Assembly (NCBI GenBank): GCA_035570275.1
Contig: DATMNI010000125.1
Span: 1 to 30,969 of the forward strand
DNA length: 30,969 nucleotides
Origin: DATMNI01 sp035570275
GTDB taxonomy: Bacteria > Acidobacteriota > Terriglobia > Bryobacterales > Bryobacteraceae
Reading direction: 5' to 3'
The notes beneath the pieces were generated by a model. The model made no database searches. It worked only from the letters and a program-made list of their open reading frames with translations, and was not told the DNA's origin. Below, piece by piece: positions 24,281 to 30,969 of this stretch. Made by a program: the position numbers and the translations under genes. Positions within the stretch are counted from its first letter, which is position 1, and the number at the start of each line of letters is the position of its first letter.

Positions 24281-25354
24281 ATGAGGGTCGCCGGGGTGAT
24301 GAGCGGCACGTCGCTCGATGGCATCGATGTGGCCATCGTGGAGGTGGCCGGCCAGCGGGTCAAGTCGATTGGCTTCGTTGCCAAACCGTACACCGCCCAG
24401 GTCCGCGCCGCCATCCTGGGGGTTTCCGACTCCCAGTGCACCACGGCTGCCATTTCGCGGCTGAACTTTCAACTGGCGGAACTGTACGCGGGCGCGGTCC
24501 GCGACGCGGTGCGGCGCTTCGGACCCATCGAGCTGATCGGCTGCCACGGCCAGACCATCTATCACGAGGGGCGCTCCAACACATTGCAGATCGGCGAACC
24601 GGCCATTCTCGCGGAGCGCACGGGAGTCCCGGTGGTGGCGAACTTCCGCGCGCGCGACATCGCCGCCGGCGGCCAGGGCGCTCCGCTGGTGCCGTTTGCC
24701 GATTACCTGCTCTTCCGCCACCGGACGCGCCGGCGCATCGCGCTCAACATTGGCGGTATCGCCAACATCACCGTAATTCCACCTTCCGCCGCGCCCCAGG
24801 ATATCGTTGCCTTCGATACCGGGCCGGGCAACATGGCGATCGACGCACTGGCCAAGGAGTATTCCAAGGGCATTTTGACCTGCGACCGCGATGGCAAGAT
24901 CGCCGCGTCCGGCGCTGTCAACCGGAAGCTGTTGGCGGAGTTGCTTGCCGACCCCTACTATCGCCGCAAGGCGCCCAAGAGCGCCGGCCGTGAGCAATAC
25001 GGCGCCCGGTTCATTGCGCGCATGAAGAAGTCCGGCGTCCCGTTGCGCGATCTCATCACCACCGCCACCGTGCTGACTGCCGTCACCATCGCGGCGGGCG
25101 TTGGTGAAGACCCGGCCAGTGACCTCATCGTCTCCGGCGGCGGCGTACACAACCCGCAGATCATGGCGCATTTGGCGGCCTTTCTTCCCAACGCGAGGAT
25201 CTCGACTTCCACGGACCACGGCGTCGATGCCGATGCCAAAGAGGCCATCGCCTTCGCCGTGCTGGCGTATCAGACCTGGCGCCGGAAGCCTGGCAACCTG
25301 CCCTCGGCTACCGGCGCGCGGCATCCGGTAATTCTGGGCAGCATCACGCCCTGA
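24281..25354 (+). CDS. anmK: Anhydro-N-acetylmuramic acid kinase
   Basis: 357 residues. The family motifs are clear: VMSGTSLDGIDVAIVE at the N-terminus (ATP/phosphate site), GCHGQTIYHEG, NIGGIANITV, FDTGPGNMAID (with the catalytic Asp of the family) and VSGGGVHNPQI near the end. The enzyme opens and phosphorylates 1,6-anhydro-MurNAc, using ATP, to MurNAc-6-phosphate, feeding recycled cell-wall sugar into amino-sugar metabolism. MurQ, the next enzyme, is not in this window. The start ATG 24281 has AAGGA close upstream, partly within a large palindrome, so initiation could be affected by folding. It may be transcribed with mutS unless the palindrome stops transcription. Confidence 0.95.
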   Translation: MRVAGVMSGTSLDGIDVAIVEVAGQRVKSIGFVAKPYTAQVRAAILGVSDSQCTTAAISRLNFQLAELYAGAVRDAVRRFGPIELIGCHGQTIYHEGRSNTLQIGEPAILAERTGVPVVANFRARDIAAGGQGAPLVPFADYLLFRHRTRRRIALNIGGIANITVIPPSAAPQDIVAFDTGPGNMAIDALAKEYSKGILTCDRDGKIAASGAVNRKLLAELLADPYYRRKAPKSAGREQYGARFIARMKKSGVPLRDLITTATVLTAVTIAAGVGEDPASDLIVSGGGVHNPQIMAHLAAFLPNARISTSTDHGVDADAKEAIAFAVLAYQTWRRKPGNLPSATGARHPVILGSITP

Positions 25355-25467
25355 TCCATCGGGCTTGATCCATCGAGCCGAAGAGCACACAACGCTGGTC
25401 AGTGTGCGTAGGCGTACCGAACCCTATTGGTGCAGGGGCACGTCCAATGAATTGAGGGAGGCTGGCT

Positions 25468-25776
25468 ATGAGAAAGCGCATTTTGACTGCGGTCCTATCC
25501 GTTGGACTGCTGGCGGGCAGCACGACTCCGGCCCTGGCCCTGTCCTACCATCGGCAACACGATTACTACGATTCCGCCTATTCCAGCGCATATAGGCGGC
25601 ATGTCCGGCACAAGCGGCACATGGCAACGGCCAAGCGGGTTGGCGTAGGCGCGGCTGGCGGCGCGGCCATCGGCGCCCTTGCCCATGGAGGAAAGGGCGC
25701 TGGAATTGGAGCTATCGCCGGAGCCGGCGCAGGGTACCTGTGGGACCGGCACCAGAAGCATACCGGGCACTACTAA
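25468..25776 (+). CDS. Small glycine-zipper envelope protein
   Basis: 102 residues with a strong AGGGAGG ribosome site and a signal peptide (about 1-25, ending PALALS). A His/Tyr/Arg-rich stretch follows (YHRQHDYYDSAYSSAYRRHVRHKRH), then a glycine zipper (VGVGAAGGAAIGALAHGGKG, continuing GAGIGAIAGAGAGY) that should pack as paired membrane helices. Similar YMGG-type small proteins are common in acidobacterial genomes and their function is unknown. It is a single gene with its own leader after anmK, and faces the DUF4097 gene 25 bp away. Confidence 0.85.
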   Translation: MRKRILTAVLSVGLLAGSTTPALALSYHRQHDYYDSAYSSAYRRHVRHKRHMATAKRVGVGAAGGAAIGALAHGGKGAGIGAIAGAGAGYLWDRHQKHTGHY

Positions 25777-25801
25777 AGAACGGCGCTGAAAGGCGTTCAC
25801 A

Positions 25802-26602
25802 TCACTTCTTCTTCCGGATGTAGATCTTGCCGTTATAGGTATGGAATGTCGCTTCAGCGCCGCCGCCGTTGATGGTGCCGGTCAACGTGCGATCGATACG
25901 CACGCGGAATTTACCGTCGCTGGTGTCGTTCGTCTGCGTGATGCTGCCGCCGAGTTTGAAATCGAAGTCGCTGTAGATCTCGCCGTGGTCGACCGTGAGC
26001 TTCACATTGGCTTTGAAATCCGCCGGGAGCGTTACGTCGATGCTGCCATTCAGCGTGCTGAACGACATCGGCTTGGTGGCGTCCACACGGTCCATGGAGG
26101 CTTTGATGGCGCCGTTGAGCGAGTGGGCCAGTACGTTCCCCGAGACATTCGTCAGCGTGACCGCTCCGTTCAAGCTGTCGACATCGAGCTCGCCGCTCAC
26201 GCCTTCCACGTCGATCTCACCGTGGAGGCTGTGCAGCTTCAACGAGGTGTCGGCAGGCACGGAGATCACCAGGTTGGCATTATGGCTGAGGTTCATGCGC
26301 ACCTTGACCACGTTGTCCTCTTCCTCCACCGAAAGGCCGCGCGCCGGCAGATCCAGGCGGCGCAAACCGTCCACGGTCTGGTCGCTCCGTCCACTCGAGC
26401 CGGCGCCCCGAGTCTCCACGATCACTTCCTTGCCGGCATAGGCCTTGACGGTGATGGAGCCGTGCAGCAGCGAGGCGTCCACTCTCCGCGGATGGTTGGT
26501 GTTTCGAGCCGGCACCACCACCCGGTCGCCCGCGACGTCTTGCGCGCAAGCCAGAGAACAGACAGCCAGAGTCAAGCCCAAGAGGGCTAAGGTTCGTTTC
26601 AT
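25802..26602 (-). CDS. DUF4097-family exported beta-helix-like protein (second of pair)
   Basis: 266 residues, signal peptide about 1-20 (SLACAQD). The body is a run of short beta repeats with recurring S/T-L-N/H-G motifs: LHSLHGEIDVEG, LDVDSLNGAVTL, LAHSLNGAIKA, FSTLNGSIDVTL, FHTYNGKIYI. These are the hallmark of DUF4097 'putative adhesin' proteins. It is the last gene of the ECF operon, 41 bp after its paralogue, with an AAGGAAA ribosome site before ATG 26602. Genes of this type often accompany ECF sigma/anti-sigma pairs, so it is likely part of an envelope response. No catalytic residues are visible; the role is unknown. Confidence 0.88.
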   Translation of the reverse strand: MKRTLALLGLTLAVCSLACAQDVAGDRVVVPARNTNHPRRVDASLLHGSITVKAYAGKEVIVETRGAGSSGRSDQTVDGLRRLDLPARGLSVEEEDNVVKVRMNLSHNANLVISVPADTSLKLHSLHGEIDVEGVSGELDVDSLNGAVTLTNVSGNVLAHSLNGAIKASMDRVDATKPMSFSTLNGSIDVTLPADFKANVKLTVDHGEIYSDFDFKLGGSITQTNDTSDGKFRVRIDRTLTGTINGGGAEATFHTYNGKIYIRKKK

Positions 26603-26621
26603 CGTAGTTTCCTTAAAAAAT

Positions 26622-26649
26622 GTCTTGTTATATCGCCGTCTTGTTATAT
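26622..26649. repeat. 12-bp direct repeat at the junction of the two DUF4097 genes
   Basis: GTCTTGTTATAT occurs at 26622-26633 and 26638-26649 (16-bp period). The second copy contains the TAA stop of the upstream DUF4097 gene. It looks like a small tandem duplication of the gene end. Confidence 0.8.
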
Positions 26650-27525
26650 TGCTTTGGAGTGCAGGCGGATGGCGCCGTTGAGCGTCTCAAATGACAATTC
26701 AGGCCCGCCTTTGCCCGCGCGGCCCGACATGCTTCGGTCGGAACGGTAGACCCACCTTCCGTTCTCGTTGCCGCCGCTCGATGCGGGCATTGGTAGCGCG
26801 GTCACTTCGAAATCCGTAAAAATGCCGCCGTTCAGCTTCTTGAAATGCAGGTCGGCGTTCAACCCCGGCTGAAAGTACACATCCACCGTGCCGTTGAGGG
26901 TCTTGAATTCGGTGTTCTTAACGGGGTTCTTACTGAAGGTGACCTTCACCTTTCCGTTGAGCGTCCGCACCGAGCCCGAGCCCGAAACGTCCTCCAAATT
27001 GATGCCGCCATTGAGACCGTGCACCGTGTAATCGCCCGTAATCTTCTTTACTTCGATATCGCCGCGGTTGATGGTCTTGAGATCCAGTTCCGTGTCGAAG
27101 GGAACCTGGATCTCGTAATCGAACTCCACGCGGTAGCCGTAGTAGTTGTCGCCGCGGTAGTTGACGCCGTTGTCTGAGCGGAACGGGCCGTCTTCATAGA
27201 GGCGCACGAAGTTGCCCTGTTGCGACATGTCCAGCTTGACGTCGTGTTTGGCTTCGGCCACGGCCTCATTGGAGTCGGCATGAATGTGCTGCTCCACCAC
27301 TACCTGAACCTGGGTGCCGCTGGAGCCGGTGACGTGGATCCCACCGCTGACATTGTCCACCAGCAGTCTCTTGGGGCCCGAACCGGTGGACACGTCGAAC
27401 GTGCGGCGGAGGGTTTCCTGTTGGTTGAGCTTCCAGTTCCGGTCGTCGTGCCAGTCGGCAGCCGAGAGCGGCAAAGACGTGAGCGCCGGCAGAGCCGTGA
27501 GCATGATCCATACAGCAGTTTTCAC
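26644..27525 (-). CDS. DUF4097-family exported beta-helix-like protein (first of pair)
   Basis: 293 residues, signal peptide about 1-22 (MKTAVWIMLTALPALTSLPL..). It has the same repeated motifs as its neighbour: LKTINRGDIEVKK, YTVHGLNGGINLED, VRTLNGKVKVTF, FKTLNGTVDVYF, FKKLNGGIFTDF, FETLNGAIRLHS. The two proteins are paralogues that differ in the N-terminal half. The start is a GTG at 27525 that overlaps the stop of the anti-sigma gene by four bases, with GGAGGG upstream, so translation is coupled. Target or ligand unknown; the likely location is the periplasm or outer surface. Confidence 0.88.
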   Translation of the reverse strand: MKTAVWIMLTALPALTSLPLSAADWHDDRNWKLNQQETLRRTFDVSTGSGPKRLLVDNVSGGIHVTGSSGTQVQVVVEQHIHADSNEAVAEAKHDVKLDMSQQGNFVRLYEDGPFRSDNGVNYRGDNYYGYRVEFDYEIQVPFDTELDLKTINRGDIEVKKITGDYTVHGLNGGINLEDVSGSGSVRTLNGKVKVTFSKNPVKNTEFKTLNGTVDVYFQPGLNADLHFKKLNGGIFTDFEVTALPMPASSGGNENGRWVYRSDRSMSGRAGKGGPELSFETLNGAIRLHSKAI

Positions 27526-28418
27526 CTTGAACCCTCCGTTTTTTGTCCGGGCATCTTCGGTCCCGTCAGTCTTTGAACAGCCCAGGCCGCGCGCTGCCTC
27601 ACCACGTCGTCGGTCTGGGGGTCCAGCGAGAGTCTGACCAGAGCCGGAGTTTCGGTCTTGGCATTTACCTGCACCAGCATGTCGATCAACGCGATTTGCA
27701 CCAGCGGCGAATCCTGTACCGGAATGGCTTGCACCATAGCGCCGATCACGCCGGGGCTGCCAGCGAACTTTTGCAGCGCATCCACGGCCGAAAGCCGCAC
27801 GTTCACGTTGGAATCGTGATTGACGGCGTAGAGCAGCGCCTGTTCCACCTGCTGGTCAGGCTGCGACATCGCCTCGCTGTAGGAGACGCCGCGCAAGCGG
27901 GCGCTGGGCGATTGCTGCTGCAGCATGGAAAGCGCCACCAGTTGGCGCAGGCTTTCGACCTCGCCCTTGAGTTGCGCCACTTCGCTGTTGGGCGCGGCCC
28001 CGAAACCCGGAAGACCCGGTTGCGGTCTGGATTCGAAGCGGCCCAGGAAGACTCCGCCAACCAGCAGGCAGGCAGCCATGGCGACCTGCCAAACCGGATG
28101 CGCGGGGATGAACCAGCCGCCTCGCGGGCCGGCCTTGGGTATTTGAGAGATCTGGCCGCTGGCCTGGCCCGCGCCTGCCTTATAGGCCTCCAGCACCTCC
28201 ATGAATCGGAGCTTCATGCCGGGTAAGGACACGGTTGCCGGCTCGGTGTCGGCGGCTTTCATGGACTCCAGCGCCCTCCAGACGGCGTTCAATTCGGCAA
28301 CTTCGGTGCGGCACGGGGCGCAGGTTTCCAGGTGTTCCACCAGTTGTTCCCGCGCGGCCTTGTCCAGACGCCCGCCCAGGCACTCCGGAATCTGCTCTCG
28401 AATTTTTTCGCAATTCAT
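27522..28418 (-). CDS. Membrane anti-sigma factor with zinc-finger and HEAT-like repeats
   Basis: 298 residues from ATG 28418, which overlaps the sigma-factor stop (ATGA). The N-terminal anti-sigma zinc finger has HLETCAPC (His29, Cys33, Cys36) plus the upstream helix. One membrane segment lies at about 108-126 (HPVWQVAMAACLLVGGVFLG), then a coiled-coil stretch (about 146-168), and a periplasmic-side domain with HEAT-like helices (LLYAVNHDSNVNVRLSAVDA, then LVQIALIDMLVQVNA and VVRQRAAWAVQRL). It should hold the ECF sigma factor at the membrane and release it on a signal detected by the HEAT part. An upstream in-frame extension to 28508 lies inside the sigma gene and is not used. The HEAT part is an uncommon sensor domain for this class. 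Confidence 0.88.
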   Translation of the reverse strand: MNCEKIREQIPECLGGRLDKAAREQLVEHLETCAPCRTEVAELNAVWRALESMKAADTEPATVSLPGMKLRFMEVLEAYKAGAGQASGQISQIPKAGPRGGWFIPAHPVWQVAMAACLLVGGVFLGRFESRPQPGLPGFGAAPNSEVAQLKGEVESLRQLVALSMLQQQSPSARLRGVSYSEAMSQPDQQVEQALLYAVNHDSNVNVRLSAVDALQKFAGSPGVIGAMVQAIPVQDSPLVQIALIDMLVQVNAKTETPALVRLSLDPQTDDVVRQRAAWAVQRLTGPKMPGQKTEGSR

Positions 28419-28963
28419 GATGCTCGTTCCCCACTCAGTGCGAAGAACCGGTCTGCCAACTCGCGCAGCGCACGGTAGACCCGCACCTTGACGGTCCCCA
28501 CTTCGCACTTCAAGATGGCGGCGATCTCCTCGTACTTCAGGTCCTGAAACCGGCTCATAATGAGCACTTCACGCTTCTCGCTCGGCATGGCGGCCAGCGC
28601 CCGGCGCAGCAGCACGGCTTCTTGTTTTCGCTGGAATTCGCGGTCCGGCGGGATCTCCGTACTGCGAATTTCCGTGGCTTCTTGCGGCAGGGAGACTTCC
28701 CCCTTGTTGCGGCCAATATGGTCCATATAGACGTTGCGGCCCACCTGGTACATCCAGGCGCGGAACCCCGACTCCGGCTGGTAGGTATGCCGGTATTTCA
28801 AAATGCGGAAGAAGACTTCCTGCACCAGGTCTTCGCTCACGCCACGGTTCGACGTGAGATACAAGAAGTAGCGGAACAGCGCCTGGCTGTGGCGGTCGAA
28901 AAGCACTTCGAGCCTTCCCACATCGCCCGCCCGGACCTCCCGCATGACCAGTTCGTCCTCCAT
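28415..28963 (-). CDS. ECF-type RNA polymerase sigma factor
   Basis: 182 residues. Region 2 (about 20-88) includes LFDRHSQALFRYFLYLTSN, the EDLVQEVFFRI core-binding/-10 helix and FRAWMYQVGRNVYMDHIGRNK. Region 4 (about 115-170) has the LAAMPSEKREVLIMSRFQDL helix-turn-helix, KYEEIAAILKCEVGTVKVRVYRALREL. It is the first gene of a four-gene operon with its anti-sigma factor and two DUF4097 proteins. ATG 28963 has no ribosome site upstream and lies within about 5 bp of a possible -10, so translation may be leaderless or start at Met7, which has GGAGG ten to eleven bases before it. Regulon unknown; probably envelope related. Confidence 0.93.
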   Translation of the reverse strand: MEDELVMREVRAGDVGRLEVLFDRHSQALFRYFLYLTSNRGVSEDLVQEVFFRILKYRHTYQPESGFRAWMYQVGRNVYMDHIGRNKGEVSLPQEATEIRSTEIPPDREFQRKQEAVLLRRALAAMPSEKREVLIMSRFQDLKYEEIAAILKCEVGTVKVRVYRALRELADRFFALSGERAS

Positions 28964-28967
28964 GTGC

Positions 28968-28995
28968 TACACGTTTCCTATCATTTTGAAGTCAC
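28968..28995 (-). promoter_or_regulatory. Possible self-regulated ECF promoter
   Basis: Read on the minus strand: GTGACTTC (28995-28988), a 14-base spacer, then CGTGTA (28973-28968), just before the sigma gene. ECF promoters often have an AAC/GAC-containing -35 and a CGTC/CGTG-type -10, and such operons often autoregulate. The match is by eye only. Confidence 0.35.
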
Positions 28996-29336
28996 AAGTT
29001 TTCGAGACACCAGGCAGCATCGTTTGCGAAACAGCACGCAGCATCAGGGGCCTGACGAATCTGTTAGGGACCGCGCTGCCCATCATTGCCAATTCAACTC
29101 CGTTCACATATTGGAATACCGGCCACACAGGAAAAGGTTACACGATGAGGCAACCTAATTTGAGACCCTTCCGGCGGCGGGGCGAAGCCGTCGGCGCAGA
29201 CGTCAAAGTGACAGCGGTGAACTAGCTCGCGTCGCTTCAATTCCGCGGTGCTGTTACCCGCAAGAACGCGGCGATCCCTCGCTTCTAGCGTGTTCCACGC
29301 GGCCAGTCCACGCCACAGTTCTGATAGGCTAGAGCC
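28996..29336. other. Intergenic stretch without a supported gene
   Basis: About 340 bp between the divergent ECF operon and the UPF0175 gene. Short open frames cross it on both strands, but none has a ribosome site or recognisable motif. No tRNA or strong hairpin is seen. It may contain gene debris, as the following toxin gene is decayed. Confidence 0.4.
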
Positions 29337-29600
29337 ATGAAGATCACAGTCGAACTGCCGGACGACGTGGCGCAGCACCCCAACCCCGGCCGGGAGGTAC
29401 TCGAAGCCTTGGCTATCGAGGGCTACCGTTCGGGCGCGATGTCGCACTATCAAGCGAGCCAGGTGCTCGGATTGTCGCGGTTCGAGTTCGATGGCTTCCT
29501 CAAGGCTCGCAACATCTACGACCATGCGTATGATGTAGAGGACCTGAACCGCGATCTTGAGGACCTCCGCAAGTTCGAAGCGCGCGGCTTGACGCGCTAG
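29337..29600 (+). CDS. UPF0175-family antitoxin
   Basis: 87 residues. MKITVELPDDV at the start, then EVLEALAIEGYRSGAMSHYQ, and a helix-turn-helix-like QASQVLGLSRFEFDGFLKAR, all typical of UPF0175 proteins. These act as antitoxins and probably as DNA-binding autorepressors paired with DUF3368 (PIN-like) toxins. The partner follows 2 bp downstream but is broken. The protein itself appears intact and full length. Without a working toxin, it would be an orphan that could still neutralise related toxins elsewhere. Confidence 0.85.
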   Translation: MKITVELPDDVAQHPNPGREVLEALAIEGYRSGAMSHYQASQVLGLSRFEFDGFLKARNIYDHAYDVEDLNRDLEDLRKFEARGLTR

Positions 29601-29602
29601 CG

Positions 29603-29968
29603 ATGACCGTCGTTGTCTCCGATACATTGAAAACGCCGGTGCACCAGCGATCATCGGCAGTTGGCTGAGCCGTCTACCGGAGTGGATCGTGGTTCGAGCG
29701 GTCCACGCCTTCGCAGACCCGGCCTTTATGAGTTGGACGCGGGCGAGCGCCATGCGATTCAACTGGCCAAGGACGAAAATGCAGACCTTTTGCTGATGGA
29801 CGAACGCATCGATGTGCGCGTGGCTCGCGAGCGAGGCTTGATGGTGACCGGTACGTTGGGCGTCCTGTTGCAAGGCGCGAGCGCGGTCTGGTGGATTTTG
29901 ACGGGGCGCTGCGAGACTTGCAGACCACCGATTTCCGATGCACTCCAAGGCTGATCGAAGATCACAAG
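29603..29968 (+). pseudogene. DUF3368 (PIN-like) toxin, decayed
   Basis: ATG 29603 gives MTVVVSDT, the usual toxin N-terminus with its first acidic residue, then homology jumps (about 40 residues missing) to AGAPAIIGSWLSRLPEWIVVRAVHAFADPA in another frame (29633-29725). A frame change near 29725 leads to YELDAGERHAIQLAKDENADLLLMDERI, then ARERGLMVTGTLGVLLQGAS (about 29729-29883). Another near 29885 leads to LVDFDGALRDLQTTDF and RCTPRLIED (to 29968). The pieces are in family order and on one strand. An internal deletion plus at least two frameshifts mean no active nuclease is made. The catalytic acidic residues survive only in separate frames. Confidence 0.8.
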
Positions 29969-30003
29969 GCAGTCGGGGCGATTGGGGTGGGCTGTGACGG
30001 CTT

Positions 30004-30654
30004 TCACGCTACGAAACCGATGAGTGGGCGGGTGGGGACGGCGGCAGGGCACAGATGCCGGTGGCTGGTGACGGGCGCGGAATCGGGGGCTTGAGGCGGG
30101 GTTTGCGGAACGAAGCCAATTTGCTCCTGGGGCGTTGGGGGCACGGCCGTTACGTCCAGGGACCGGGCCGGGGGCTGGGGTTGCGGGGCGGGCTGGGCGC
30201 GGCGCTCGGCCTGAATGCGCTGGAATTCCTTGTAGGCCTGAATTTGTCCACGGCGGGTGTCGTTTATGCGGCGCTGGAGGCGGCTCTGGTCGACGGAACT
30301 GTCCTTGAAGGCTCTACCGGCCTGGTTGTCCTCTTTTTTGTAGGTGGCGACTTCGATTTCGTAGTCGATGATTTCGGCATCGATGCGGAAGAAGCGCGTC
30401 AGGAGCCAGGCGTCGCGGATGATGTTGTCGAGGAGGGCGCGCTCCATGGCGGTTTCGGGCTGGTGATCGTGGTAGAAGGTTTCGGTGAGTTGGGCGAGGA
30501 CGTCCGGGTCTTCGCCGCTGATGATGGTGGACTCGGCGTGGATGCCGGACCTAAGAGCGTTCATGCTGGAAACGGCCTTGCCCTCGACGGAGCGTGGACC
30601 GCTGGACTTAGCCGCGTTGCGGCGGTTGGCTTCAATTTGACGTTCGGTGGACAT
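30004..30654 (-). CDS. Conserved acidobacterial hypothetical protein (NRRNAxxSxGPRxxEGK family)
   Basis: 216 residues from ATG 30654, chosen over an upstream ATG because AGGAGG sits six bases before it. The N-terminus, MSTERQIEANRRNAAKSSGP then RSVEGKAVSSMNALRSGIHA, is a motif that recurs in many acidobacterial and planctomycete proteins of unknown function. The middle is helical and charged (LLDNIIRDAWLLTRFFRIDA), and the C-terminal third is rich in Pro and Gln and probably disordered. No membrane segment or catalytic motif is seen. A DNA- or RNA-binding role for the basic N-terminus is possible but only a guess. Confidence 0.8.
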   Translation of the reverse strand: MSTERQIEANRRNAAKSSGPRSVEGKAVSSMNALRSGIHAESTIISGEDPDVLAQLTETFYHDHQPETAMERALLDNIIRDAWLLTRFFRIDAEIIDYEIEVATYKKEDNQAGRAFKDSSVDQSRLQRRINDTRRGQIQAYKEFQRIQAERRAQPAPQPQPPARSLDVTAVPPTPQEQIGFVPQTPPQAPDSAPVTSHRHLCPAAVPTRPLIGFVA

Positions 30655-30969
30655 GGCGCCTCCTGTAAGAGCAAGAAACACAGCCAAGAATGGGCTGTGC
30701 TACTTGGCTGTGCTACCGCCAGCTTATAACGGCGACTTAGGGCCGGCCGGGTGGATTGGCTGTAAGTAATTGAGGGGATTGAGGAGATTCTTTGAGTTTT
30801 CGTGTGACCGGGGGAGCCGCTATATTGCATCACTCGTGTCCAAGACAGCATTTATTCTGAGCGACAGCAGCCGTCAGTCATGAGTTAGCCGTTTGCGTTC
30901 CTCCTCCTTTGCCGAGTTGCGGTGGGGTATGCCCTCCTGTCAACGTAGTGAGTGAATCGCCACGCTCAT
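30655..30969. other. Right-end intergenic region with CACAGCC/GGCTGTG repeats
   Basis: No supported gene. CACAGCC (30679-30685) pairs with GGCTGTG (30693-30699), and the 11-mer GGCTGTGCTAC occurs twice (30693-30703, 30706-30716), giving two alternative hairpins. The remainder up to the window edge shows no clear coding or RNA feature. Confidence 0.5.

Noticed and set aside
28944..29225. Plus-strand small gene ending RRRGEAVGADVKVTAVN
   Set aside because: Its start is antisense to the sigma gene and there is no family match or ribosome site.
29094..29948. Minus-strand frame across the antitoxin and toxin remnant
   Set aside because: It is antisense to the UPF0175 gene and toxin remains, with no ribosome site or family resemblance.

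Overview
The window looks like a chromosomal segment of an acidobacterium of the Solibacter/Bryobacter kind. This is inferred from gene content and style: high G+C, a large DUF1592/DUF1588-type c-heme protein, a PQQ dehydrogenase next to c-type cytochromes, many signal-peptide proteins with Ig-like, propeller or DUF4097 folds, and palindromic intergenic repeats whose reading gives an LPYGRGSV-type peptide. No rRNA or tRNA gene was seen.

Layout. 1-7249: two hybrid histidine kinases (the first cut by the window edge) flank a divergently placed 801-residue DUF1592-family heme protein. 7359-8513: a broken ArsR-like regulator runs in frame into a ZIP-type metal transporter. 8647-11926: a tight three-gene oxidative operon (di-heme cytochrome c, PQQ alcohol dehydrogenase, and a terpene-cyclase-repeat protein with one heme site). 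11930-14795: an A+T-richer insert with a SIR2-like NADase candidate and a convergent reverse transcriptase that overlap tail to tail; an array of stable hairpins lies upstream of the reverse transcriptase. This is the most promising part of the window, a candidate anti-phage locus of the DRT/retron-like class. 14796-16948: two exported proteins of unknown role in one minus-strand operon. 17127-21318: a short-chain dehydrogenase, a GT39-like membrane glycosyltransferase and a Glu/Leu/Phe/Val dehydrogenase. 21457-25776: mutS, anmK and a glycine-zipper envelope protein. 25802-28963: a minus-strand operon of ECF sigma factor, zinc-finger/HEAT anti-sigma factor and two DUF4097 proteins, translationally coupled by 4-base overlaps. 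29337-30654: an intact UPF0175 antitoxin beside a decayed DUF3368 toxin, then a conserved acidobacterial hypothetical gene.

How the genes work together. The cytochrome/PQQ/heme cluster should oxidise a periplasmic alcohol and pass electrons to cytochromes. The ECF cluster is a self-contained envelope-response unit in which the sigma factor, its membrane antagonist and two exported beta-helix-like proteins are co-transcribed. Several genes show decay (ArsR-like gene, DUF3368 toxin, perhaps the 3' end of the reverse transcriptase). Short tandem duplications of 16 to 28 bp recur, one of which rewrites the C-termini of both defence-like proteins at once.
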